In this document: in pieces, positions 16,198 to 25,482 of the stretch
How the letters are laid out: each line of letters opens with the position of its first letter
Numbering within the stretch: the first letter of the stretch is position 1
Source: Rugamonas sp. A1-17
Lineage (GTDB): Bacteria; Pseudomonadota; Gammaproteobacteria; Burkholderiales; Burkholderiaceae_D
NCBI GenBank assembly: GCA_025548565.1
Contig: JAJLPB010000002.1
Span: forward strand, 558,001 to 622,000
Reading direction: 5' to 3'
DNA length: 64,000 nt
Notes under the pieces: generated by a model
What the model saw: only the letters and a program-made list of their open reading frames with translations
The model's database searches: none
Told to the model about the DNA's origin: nothing
Translations under genes and position numbers: made by a program

Positions 16198-16614
16198 CAG
16201 CTGGACCTGATCTTCGCGGCGCTGTCCGATGCCACGCGGCGCGGCGTGCTGGCGCAGCTGGGCGACGGCAGTTGCACCGTCACGGAGTTGGCGCAGCAAT
16301 ACGAGATGTCGCTGCCCGGCTTCATGAAGCACCTGGCCGTGCTGGAAACAGCCGGCCTGATCGCCCGCTCGAAGGAAGGACGCGTGGTGCGCTGCGAGCT
16401 GCATGCGGCGCCCATGCAGGACGCCGCCATGTGGATCGCCCATTACCAGCGCTTCTGGACCGGCCAGCTCGATTCGCTGGGACGCTATCTCTATCACCAG
16501 GAGGAAATCGCATCATGCCCACCGCCGAACAACCCGCCCAGGTCAGCCTCCGACGGATCTACCCCGTCGCCCCCGAAAAAGTCTGGCGCGCGTGGACCGA
16601 CCCGCAAGCGCTGA
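16177..16614 (+). CDS. ArsR-family repressor with an unusual overlapping C-terminal tail
   Basis: 145 residues. Winged-helix core: LIFAALSDATRRGVLAQLGDG, TVTELAQQYEMSLPGFMKHLAVLETAGLIARSKEGRVVRCEL. This is the ArsR subgroup that pairs with SRPBCC proteins and lacks metal-binding cysteines in the recognition helix. Family members normally end soon after the LDSLGRYL region (~residue 108). Here the frame runs on for ~37 Pro/Ser/Arg-rich residues and overlaps the next gene by 100 nt in another frame, so the tail may be unselected read-on. Start at 16177 rather than 16141 because the promoter lies in between. Confidence 0.88.
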   Translation: MVKYNDSQLDLIFAALSDATRRGVLAQLGDGSCTVTELAQQYEMSLPGFMKHLAVLETAGLIARSKEGRVVRCELHAAPMQDAAMWIAHYQRFWTGQLDSLGRYLYHQEEIASCPPPNNPPRSASDGSTPSPPKKSGARGPTRKR

Positions 16615-16958
16615 GCCAGTGGTTCGGTCCCGGCGAGGCCTCGCTGACCAAGGCGGACATCGACCTGCGCGAAGGCGGCCAATACCACCTCGCCTTCGCC
16701 GGCCCCGACGGCGGCCTGAGCCGGATGACCGGCGTGTACCAGGAAGTGCGGCCGTTCACGCGGCTGGTGTTCACCTGGGCCTGGCACAGCACGCCGGAAC
16801 GGGTGTCGCGCGTCAGCATCGACCTGGCGCCGGTGGCCGAAGGCACCGAGCTGCGCTTCGTGCACGACCGCTTCTTCGACGAACAGGCACGCATCAACCA
16901 TGAGCGCGGCTGGGCGTTTTTCTTCAGCAGTCTTGATCGTTTTTTACAGGAGGTGTGA
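16515..16958 (+). CDS. SRPBCC/AHSA1-family protein
   Basis: 147 residues: RRIYPVAPEKVWRAWTDPQALSQWF at the N-terminus and GTELRFVHDRFFDEQARINHERGW near the C-terminus, characteristic of the Aha1/START-like ligand-binding fold. GAGGAAATC precedes the ATG by ~6 nt. It is the usual partner of this ArsR subtype and probably binds or modifies a small hydrophobic molecule; no reaction can be stated. Followed after one base by the GFA-like gene, so the three form an operon. Confidence 0.9.
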   Translation: MPTAEQPAQVSLRRIYPVAPEKVWRAWTDPQALSQWFGPGEASLTKADIDLREGGQYHLAFAGPDGGLSRMTGVYQEVRPFTRLVFTWAWHSTPERVSRVSIDLAPVAEGTELRFVHDRFFDEQARINHERGWAFFFSSLDRFLQEV

Positions 16959-16959
16959 G

Positions 16960-17307
16960 ATGAAATACCAGGGAAGCTGCCACTGCGGCAGAGTGAAGTT
17001 CGAAGCCGAAGGCGAGATCACCTCGGCCATGTCCTGCAACTGCTCGATGTGCCAGCGCAAGGGCACCTTGATGTGGTTCGTGCCGCGCCCGGACATGCAC
17101 CTGCTGACGCCGGACGACAACGCCAGCACCTATCTGTTCAACAAGCATCTGATCAAGCACCGCTTCTGCCCCACTTGCGGCATCTCGCCCTACAGCGAGG
17201 GCGTGGCGCCCAACGGCGAGGCCATGGCGGCGATCAATATCCGCTGCATCGAGGGCATCGACCTGGACGCCATTCCCGTCAAGCACTACGACGGCCGCTC
17301 GATCTGA
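16960..17307 (+). CDS. GFA/CENP-V family zinc protein
   Basis: 115 residues, with the zinc cysteines CHCG (residue 7), CNCSMC (near 27-32) and FCPTCG (near 70). Same fold as the protein at 690-1070 but only distantly similar. A near-perfect ribosome site AGGAGG lies 6 nt before the ATG, and the gene starts one base after the SRPBCC stop, so it is the third gene of the ArsR operon. Activity on formaldehyde-glutathione is only one of several possibilities in this family. Confidence 0.88.
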   Translation: MKYQGSCHCGRVKFEAEGEITSAMSCNCSMCQRKGTLMWFVPRPDMHLLTPDDNASTYLFNKHLIKHRFCPTCGISPYSEGVAPNGEAMAAINIRCIEGIDLDAIPVKHYDGRSI

Positions 17308-17372
17308 TGCGCTCGACCTTCCGTGGTTTTGCTTTTAAAATAAGATGCCGCAAAACTACAGGAGGCTGAGGC

Positions 17373-17837
17373 ATGAAGCGCTGGTCGATTCCGTTTGCCG
17401 TGCTGGTCGGGGGTGCCGTGGCGGGCGCGCTCGATCTCGCGTACGCGATTTCCTTTGCCGCCTACAACGGCCTGACGCCCGAGCGCCTGCTGCAGATCGT
17501 GGCGAGCGGGCTGCTGGGCAACGCGGCCTTCGGCGGCGGCGCCGCGACCGCCGCGCTGGGCATGCTGAGCCACTTCGCGCTCAGCTTCGTGTGGATGGCG
17601 CTGTTCCTGCTGGCGGCACGGCAGGCGCCGGCCTTGCTGGCCAGGCCGCTGCTGTCGGCGGTTGTGTTCGGCATCGTGGTGTTCCTGGCGATGCGGCTGG
17701 TGGTGTTGCCGCTGTCGGCCTTCCCCCGCCCGGTCAGTTTCCAGCCGCTGGCCACGGTGCTGGATCTGGCCTCCCATATGTTTTTGTTCGGCCTGCCGAT
17801 CGTGTGGGCCACCCGCAAGGCAACTCTGAACCCATAA
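17373..17837 (+). CDS. Small integral membrane protein, unknown function
   Basis: 154 residues with four hydrophobic segments (about 7-27, 45-62, 65-85 and 90-112) and a fifth weaker one near 125-145. The AGGAGG ribosome site lies before the ATG. No catalytic motif is visible and the family is not recognised with certainty. It is 65 nt after the GFA-like gene and 10 nt before the AIG2-like gene, probably part of the same transcript. Confidence 0.8.
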   Translation: MKRWSIPFAVLVGGAVAGALDLAYAISFAAYNGLTPERLLQIVASGLLGNAAFGGGAATAALGMLSHFALSFVWMALFLLAARQAPALLARPLLSAVVFGIVVFLAMRLVVLPLSAFPRPVSFQPLATVLDLASHMFLFGLPIVWATRKATLNP

Positions 17838-17847
17838 GGTAACGCCA

Positions 17848-18228
17848 ATGAAATCCAGCTCCACCGATGCAACTGAAATGCTGTTCTCCTACGGCACGCT
17901 GCAACAGCCGCAAGTGCAGATGGCGACCTTCGGCCGCCTGCTGTCCGGCCGCCAGGACAGCCTGCCGGGCTATCGCCTGTCGGCGGTGGCGATAGACGAT
18001 CCGGCCGTGGTCGCCACCAGCGGCAAGACGCATCATCCCATTGTTTCCCGCAGCGGATCGCCGGACGACATGGTGGCCGGCGCGGTGCTGGCGGTGACCA
18101 CCGAAGAGCTGCGCGACTCGGACCGCTACGAGGTGGCGGCCTACCGCCGCCAGAGCGTCACGCTGGCTTCGGGCACGCTCGCCTGGGCTTACGTCGATGC
18201 GCGCGACACGCCGCCCGACGCCGGCTGA
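17848..18228 (+). CDS. AIG2/gamma-glutamylcyclotransferase-like protein
   Basis: 126 residues. The YGTLQ motif near residue 15 and the DRYEVAAYRR segment near residue 90 fit the cyclotransferase fold, in which YGSL/YGTL forms the substrate loop and a Glu later in the chain is catalytic. Family members cleave gamma-glutamyl or gamma-glutamylamine compounds; the specific substrate is unknown. TAAGG precedes the ATG; the gene is the last of the group and is followed by a strong hairpin terminator. Confidence 0.85.
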   Translation: MKSSSTDATEMLFSYGTLQQPQVQMATFGRLLSGRQDSLPGYRLSAVAIDDPAVVATSGKTHHPIVSRSGSPDDMVAGAVLAVTTEELRDSDRYEVAAYRRQSVTLASGTLAWAYVDARDTPPDAG

Positions 18229-18241
18229 CGGCGGCGGCAAT

Positions 18242-18267
18242 AAAAAAGGGCAGCCTCGGCTGCCCTT
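18242..18267. terminator. Bidirectional terminator between AIG2-like gene and icd
   Basis: GGGCAGCC-TC-GGCTGCCC (18248-18265), preceded on the plus strand by six A, which become a T tract for minus-strand icd. The T tract on the plus side is weaker (TTCCTGTT). Confidence 0.85.
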
Positions 18268-18290
18268 CCTGTTACCTCGCCACGCTAGAT

Positions 18291-20522
<2,232 letters not shown>

Positions 20523-20903
20523 GTTCATTCCATGTCATGCGGGCGGTACCCGCCGATTGAATTCTCTCCGTTTCGGATTACAAGATGATGTGTCGTAATC
20601 CGGCAACGGCCCCAGACTGCATTTTAGACCTGTTGGCGGCACATGCCCAGAGGCGGATTCCGCGTATGGCTTTTTCGTCCACGACAAATACAAAAAGAAC
20701 ATCCGTTTAAGTTGCTACAAAGCATCACTTATGCAACTAAAAGTTTCAAACATTGATCTCCGTACATATTTCATTGTTGCAGCAGTGTTGAAAGTGATTA
20801 TGTGAGAGATTCCTAGCCGCACCGGGCAACTAAGATCGTGGAAGCGTTCCACCAAATTCTCATTTGGATATTTGGAATGCATATATGCCCTTAAGGAGGC
20901 GAT
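20523..20903. other. Non-coding divergent region between icd and the chemoreceptor
   Basis: About 380 bp, visibly richer in A and T than the flanking genes from ~20640 onward. It must hold the icd promoter (minus) and the chemoreceptor promoter (plus). I found no convincing coding frame and no promoter I would name; a TAAAAGTTT sequence near 20735 only loosely resembles a flagellar sigma-28 -35 box and has no matching -10. Confidence 0.6.
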
Positions 20904-22604
20904 ATGAAATTTCAGAATTGGACCATAGCAAGCCGGCTGGGACTGGGTTTTGGCCTGTGCGCCGTGTTTTTGCTGGTGATCATCGCGCTGGCCCTGAACA
21001 GCATGCGCCAGATCCAGGGACGCCTGGAGGAGATCACCAAAATCAACGACGTGGAGACCAAACTGGCCCAGACTATGGACCTGACGGTTACAGAACGCGC
21101 GCTCGCCACGCGCAACCTGATCCTGCTCAAGGAAGACAAGGAAATCCAGATCGAGGTCAACCGCATCGCCGAGCAGGAGAAGAAATACGCGGCCGCGCAG
21201 GACAAGCTGAGCCAGATGTTCACCAAGCTGGCCGGCACCTCGACCGAGGAAAAGGAATTGCTGGACCAGATCCGCAGGCAGGCCGACCAGGCCACGCCCT
21301 TCGTCCAGCGGGCCGCCGCGCTGGCGCTGGAACAGAAGCAGGACGAGGCCTACAAGCTGCTGCGCTATGAGTTCCGGCCGGTGCAGAAGCGCTGGTGGGA
21401 ATTGCTGCGCAAGCTGATCGCGGTCGAGGAGAAGCAGAACACCGAGGCTTCCGAGGCGGCCGAGGTGGCCTACGGCCAGGCCCGCACCGTGATGCTGGTG
21501 ATGGGCTCCCTGGCGCTGGTGACCAGCGTGCTGGCGGCCTGGCTGATCACCCGCGGCGTCACCCGCCAGCTGGGCTGCGAGCCGTCCGAGGCCGCCGAGA
21601 TCGCCGGCCAGATCGCCGCCGGCAACCTCACCGTGCGGGTCGAGCCCAAGCACGGCGACCAGAGCAGCCTGCTGTACGCCATGCGCTCCATGCGCGACAG
21701 CCTGGCGCGCATCGTCAACCAGGTGCACGCCAGCACCGAGACCATCGCGGCCGCCGCCGGCCAGATCGCCTCCGGCAACCTGGACCTGTCCTCGCGCACC
21801 GAGCAGCAGGCCAGCACGCTGGAGGAGACCGCCTCGTCGATGGAGGAGCTCACCAGCACCGTGCGCCTGAACACCGACCACGCGCGCCAGGCCAACGGGC
21901 TGGCCGAGTCGGCCTCCGACGTGGCGGCCAAGGGTGGCGCCGTGGTGGCCCAGGTGGTCGACACCATGGCCGCCATCGACGTCTCGGCGCGCAAGATCGT
22001 CGACATCATCGCGGTGATCGACGGCATCGCCTTCCAGACCAACATCCTGGCGCTCAACGCCGCCGTGGAAGCGGCGCGCGCCGGCGAACAGGGCCGCGGC
22101 TTCGCCGTGGTGGCCACCGAGGTGCGCAACCTGGCCCAGCGCTCGGCCGCCGCCGCCAAGGAGATCAAGGACCTGATCGGCGACTCGGTCGACAAGGTGC
22201 AGGCCGGCAACCGGCTGGTCGAACAGGCCGGCTCGACCATGCACGACGTGGTCTCCAGCGTAAAGCGCGTCACCGACATCATGTCTGAGATTATGCTTGC
22301 AAGCCAGGAGCAATCGTCGGGCATCGAGCAGATCAACACGGCGGTCACGCAGATGGACGACGTGACCCAGCAGAACGCCGCGCTGGTCGAGGAGGCGGCG
22401 GCCGCCGCGCACGCGATGCAGGACCAGGTCAACAGCCTCAACGAACTGGTCAGCGTGTTCCGCACCGAGGCGCCAGCCGCGCGGCCGGCGCTGCAGCGGG
22501 TGGCGGTGGCGGTGCCGTCGGCCATGCGGGCCCCTGCCCTGACCGCGGCGGCGCGTCCGCGCGGCCCGGCCAAGGTCGACACGCAAGAGTGGGAACAATT
22601 TTAA
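20904..22604 (+). CDS. Methyl-accepting chemotaxis protein with CheR-docking tail
   Basis: 566 residues. TM1 is about 11-33, a helical periplasmic four-helix-bundle sensor about 34-190, and TM2 about 191-212, with HAMP to about 265. The cytoplasmic methylation helices flank the conserved hairpin ([38 protein letters not shown]). The last five residues EWEQF fit the xWxxF pentapeptide that tethers CheR/CheB. AAGGAGG lies 6 nt before the ATG. The next gene, cysC, starts 15 nt after the stop, an unusual partnership suggesting that receptor and sulfation genes share a transcript. Confidence 0.95.
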   Translation: MKFQNWTIASRLGLGFGLCAVFLLVIIALALNSMRQIQGRLEEITKINDVETKLAQTMDLTVTERALATRNLILLKEDKEIQIEVNRIAEQEKKYAAAQDKLSQMFTKLAGTSTEEKELLDQIRRQADQATPFVQRAAALALEQKQDEAYKLLRYEFRPVQKRWWELLRKLIAVEEKQNTEASEAAEVAYGQARTVMLVMGSLALVTSVLAAWLITRGVTRQLGCEPSEAAEIAGQIAAGNLTVRVEPKHGDQSSLLYAMRSMRDSLARIVNQVHASTETIAAAAGQIASGNLDLSSRTEQQASTLEETASSMEELTSTVRLNTDHARQANGLAESASDVAAKGGAVVAQVVDTMAAIDVSARKIVDIIAVIDGIAFQTNILALNAAVEAARAGEQGRGFAVVATEVRNLAQRSAAAAKEIKDLIGDSVDKVQAGNRLVEQAGSTMHDVVSSVKRVTDIMSEIMLASQEQSSGIEQINTAVTQMDDVTQQNAALVEEAAAAAHAMQDQVNSLNELVSVFRTEAPAARPALQRVAVAVPSAMRAPALTAAARPRGPAKVDTQEWEQF

Positions 22605-22619
22605 AACGGAGGAATGGCA

Positions 22620-23249
22620 ATGGGTAAGCTGGACAAAATCGACGACGCGGCCGTGCGCGCCACGCCCCACATCTTCTGGCATGGCAGCCAGGTCGCGCCC
22701 GAGGCGCGCTGGCGGCAGGCCGGACAGCGCGCGGCCACCATTTGGCTGACCGGCCTGAGCGGCGCGGGCAAGTCGACGCTGGCCAGCGCGCTGGAGGACA
22801 AGCTGGTGCACGCCGGCCATCCGGCCTACGTGCTCGACGGCGACAACCTGCGCCACCACCTGAACCGCGACCTGGGCTTCTCGCCGGCCGACCGCCAGGA
22901 GAACATCCGCCGCAGCGCCGAGGTGGCGCGCATGATGAACGACGCCGGCCTGATGGTGATCTGCGCCTTCATCTCGCCGCTGCGCCAGGACCGCGAGATG
23001 GCGCGCCAGATCATCGGCGAGGACAACTTCCTGGAAACCCACATCAGCACCTCGGCCGACGTGTGCGAGGCGCGCGACCCCAAGGGCCTGTACAAGAAGG
23101 CCAGGGCCGGGCTGATCCCGGAATTCACCGGCGTGTCGGCGCCGTACGAGCCGCCGCTGGCGCCGGCGCTCTCGCTCGACACCGGCATGCTGTCGCTGGA
23201 ACAATCGTGCGACCGCCTGTTCCAGCAACTGGCGCGCCGCTTCGTCTGA
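22620..23249 (+). CDS. cysC: Adenylylsulfate (APS) kinase
   Basis: 209 residues. P-loop GLSGAGKS at about 45-52, then DGDNLRHHLNRDLGFS and RENIRRSAEVA-type APS-binding segment, FISPLRQDR and the DPKGLYKKARAG lid. It phosphorylates APS to PAPS. The ATG at 22620 is preferred over 22614 because GGAGG is then 7 nt away. It is a stand-alone kinase without the ATP sulfurylase genes next to it, and lies 15 nt after a chemoreceptor and 5 nt before a DHH phosphoesterase, with a sulfotransferase third. This context points to PAPS supply for sulfation rather than cysteine assimilation. Confidence 0.95.
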   Translation: MGKLDKIDDAAVRATPHIFWHGSQVAPEARWRQAGQRAATIWLTGLSGAGKSTLASALEDKLVHAGHPAYVLDGDNLRHHLNRDLGFSPADRQENIRRSAEVARMMNDAGLMVICAFISPLRQDREMARQIIGEDNFLETHISTSADVCEARDPKGLYKKARAGLIPEFTGVSAPYEPPLAPALSLDTGMLSLEQSCDRLFQQLARRFV

Positions 23250-23254
23250 CCGCC

Positions 23255-24241
23255 ATGACGCACTACGACGTCTTCAACGGCGACGCCGACGGCATCTTCG
23301 CGCTGCACCAGCTGCGCCTGGACACGCCGCGGCAGGCCGGACTGATCACCGGCGTCAAGCGCGAGATCGAGCTGCTGCAGCGGGTGCCGCACGGCTGCGG
23401 CGGCCAGGTGACCGTGCTCGACGTCTCGCTCGACTGCAACGCCGCCGCGCTGCGCCGCCTGCTCGACGGCGGCGCGGCGGTCGATTATTTCGACCACCAC
23501 TCGGCCGACCGCGCCTTCGCCCATCCGCGCCTGCGGCTGCACTGCGACGGTTCGCCCGAGGTCTGCACCAGCATCCTGGTGGACCGCCACCTGCAGGGCC
23601 GGCACCGGCCGTGGGCGGTGGCGGCGGCCTTCGGCGACAACCTGGCCGGACCGGCGCAACAGCTGGCCGACAGCCTCGGGCTGGACGCCGCCGCGGTGGC
23701 GGCGCTGGCGCAGCTGGGCCGGGTGGTCAACTACAACGCCTACGGCGAGAGCGAGCACGACCTGCACATCGCCCCGGCCGCGCTGTACCGCGCGCTGGGC
23801 GCCTACGCGCAGCCGCTGGACTTCATCGCCGGCAGCGAGATCTACCGCATGCTGTGCGCCGGCTACCGCGACGACTGCGCGCGCCTGCAGGGCCTGCGCC
23901 CGCACGCCGAGCTGGACGCCGGCGCGGTCTACATCCTGCCGGCCAGCGCCTGGGCGCGCCGCGTCAGCGGCGTGCTGGCCAACCAGCTGGCGGCCGGGCG
24001 CAGCGGCGCCTCGTTCGCCGTGCTCAACGAGCGCGACGACGGCAGCTACCTGGTCAGCGTGCGCTCCGGCGCGCCGCTGGCCCACAGCGCCTGCGGCTTC
24101 TGCCAGCAATTCGACAGCGGCGGCGGACGCAAGGCCGCCGCCGGCATCAACCGCCTGCCGGCGTCCGAGCTGGGCCGCTTCATGGACAGCTTCCGCCGCT
24201 ACTTCACCACCCCGCAAGACCTTATCCTTCAGAAAGAATGA
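23255..24241 (+). CDS. DHH/DHHA1 phosphoesterase, possible pAp or nanoRNA phosphatase
   Basis: 328 residues. Metal motifs of the DHH superfamily are present: NGDADG (D10, D12), LDVS (D56), DHH (80-82), plus the C-terminal DHHA1 motif GGGRKAAAG near residue 290. Members such as NrnA hydrolyse short RNA and 3'-phosphoadenosine 5'-phosphate (pAp), the by-product of PAPS-dependent sulfotransfer. Placed between the APS kinase and the sulfotransferase, pAp removal is the economical reading, but that is inference: family members also include other phosphatases. Starts 5 nt after cysC and overlaps the next gene region. Confidence 0.85.
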   Translation: MTHYDVFNGDADGIFALHQLRLDTPRQAGLITGVKREIELLQRVPHGCGGQVTVLDVSLDCNAAALRRLLDGGAAVDYFDHHSADRAFAHPRLRLHCDGSPEVCTSILVDRHLQGRHRPWAVAAAFGDNLAGPAQQLADSLGLDAAAVAALAQLGRVVNYNAYGESEHDLHIAPAALYRALGAYAQPLDFIAGSEIYRMLCAGYRDDCARLQGLRPHAELDAGAVYILPASAWARRVSGVLANQLAAGRSGASFAVLNERDDGSYLVSVRSGAPLAHSACGFCQQFDSGGGRKAAAGINRLPASELGRFMDSFRRYFTTPQDLILQKE

Positions 24242-24243
24242 CC

Positions 24244-25353
24244 ATGCAGAACACTTCAAGCAGCCAGCGCCCGCGTCCGGCGATGATGATCCCGCTGCGC
24301 CGCTGCGGCAGCCACGCGCTGCGGCTGCGGCTCAACATGTCGCCGCAGTTCTACTCGCCCTACCCGCTGCACATCGTCGACATGATGCCGCTGCTGCCGC
24401 TGTACGGCGACCTGCGCGACGACCGCGCCTACTTCAACCTGGTGGTCGACGTGGTCGGCCTGCAGGCGGTGAGCATGGTCAAGTGGCCGGAGGTGGTGTT
24501 CGATCCGGTCGAGATCTTCGAGACGCTGCGCAACCAGCCGCGCAGCATCCACCGCGTGGTGTGGGAACTGCTGCTGCGCGCGGGCGAGAAGCAAGGCGCG
24601 CGCGTGGTGATGGACAAGTCGCTCGACAGCGTGCACTACGCGCAGGAGCTGATGACGCTGCTGCCGGACATGGTGTTCGTCAACGTGGTGCGCGATCCGC
24701 GCGCGCAGGTGGCGTCGATGAACCGCGCCATCATCCACGACTTCGACACCCTGCTCAACGCCGAGACCTGGCTGGCCGCGCACCAGGCGGCCGACCGCGT
24801 GATGCGGCAGTGGCCGGAGCGCGTGCTGACCATCCGCTACGAGGACTTCCTGTCGCAGCAGCAGCACACGCTGGAGGCGCTGTGCCAGTTCCTGGGCCTC
24901 GAGTTCCTGCCGCAGATGCTGGACGTGGCCGGCTCGCGCGAGGCGCGCCAGCTGTCGCAGATGTCGGCGCTGTGGTCGTCCAACTGCTATCCGCCGATCG
25001 CCGCCAACATCGACAAGTTCAAGCAGCAGCTCACGCTCGACGAGATCAACGTGATCGAGACGCTGACCGGCGACTACATGGACCGCTACGGCTACACCCG
25101 GCTGGCGGCCGGCGACGCCGCGCTGACACCGGCGCGGCGCGAGCAGGCCGCCGCCAAGTCCGCGGGCGGGCGCGAGCAGGCCTGGCGCGACCTCGAGCAC
25201 AGCAACTTCCGCGACTACGCGCTGCGCCGCAGCCGCGCCGACTACCTGGCCCGCCTGCGCGCGCGCTTGACGTCGCAACCGGCGCCGAGCGGGCGCGAGC
25301 AGCTGGTCACGCTGGACCAGCTCGACCCGGCCGCCTTCGAGCCGGCCGACTGA
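24244..25353 (+). CDS. PAPS-dependent sulfotransferase
   Basis: 369 residues. The N-terminal RRCGSHAL (about residue 20) takes the place of the 5'-phosphosulfate loop, and FVNVVRDPRAQVASMNR (about 140-156) is the 3'-phosphate-binding segment with Arg and Ser; IRYEDF follows, as in bacterial sulfotransferases. A ~70-residue charged C-terminal region is extra. It would transfer sulfate from PAPS to a hydroxyl or amine acceptor that cannot be identified here. No signal peptide, so action is cytoplasmic. An alternative ATG at 24238 overlaps the DHH stop (ATGA); 24244 has better ribosome-site spacing. Confidence 0.88.
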   Translation: MQNTSSSQRPRPAMMIPLRRCGSHALRLRLNMSPQFYSPYPLHIVDMMPLLPLYGDLRDDRAYFNLVVDVVGLQAVSMVKWPEVVFDPVEIFETLRNQPRSIHRVVWELLLRAGEKQGARVVMDKSLDSVHYAQELMTLLPDMVFVNVVRDPRAQVASMNRAIIHDFDTLLNAETWLAAHQAADRVMRQWPERVLTIRYEDFLSQQQHTLEALCQFLGLEFLPQMLDVAGSREARQLSQMSALWSSNCYPPIAANIDKFKQQLTLDEINVIETLTGDYMDRYGYTRLAAGDAALTPARREQAAAKSAGGREQAWRDLEHSNFRDYALRRSRADYLARLRARLTSQPAPSGREQLVTLDQLDPAAFEPAD

Positions 25354-25360
25354 GCCGCCC

Positions 25361-25461
25361 CGTCGTTCCCGCGCAAGCGGGCACCCATGGAACGCCGGCG
25401 TGCACATGGCGCATGCGGGGACGCATGCTGTGCATGGATTCCCGCTTGCGCGGGAATGACG
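25361..25461. repeat. Paired-hairpin intergenic repeat, copy 2
   Basis: Left end CGTCGTTCCCGCGCAAGCGG and right end finishing TTGCGCGGGAATGACG, inverted relative to each other, with a ~45-bp centre different from copies 1 and 3. Fills the gap between the convergent sulfotransferase and histidine kinase genes and may terminate both. Confidence 0.85.
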
Positions 25462-25482
25462 GCGGGTGGCGCGACGGCCGCC

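Noticed and set aside
20523..20903. Flagellar sigma-28 promoter for the chemoreceptor
   Set aside because: TAAAAGTTT has an extra base and no GCCGATAA-type -10 at the right spacing.
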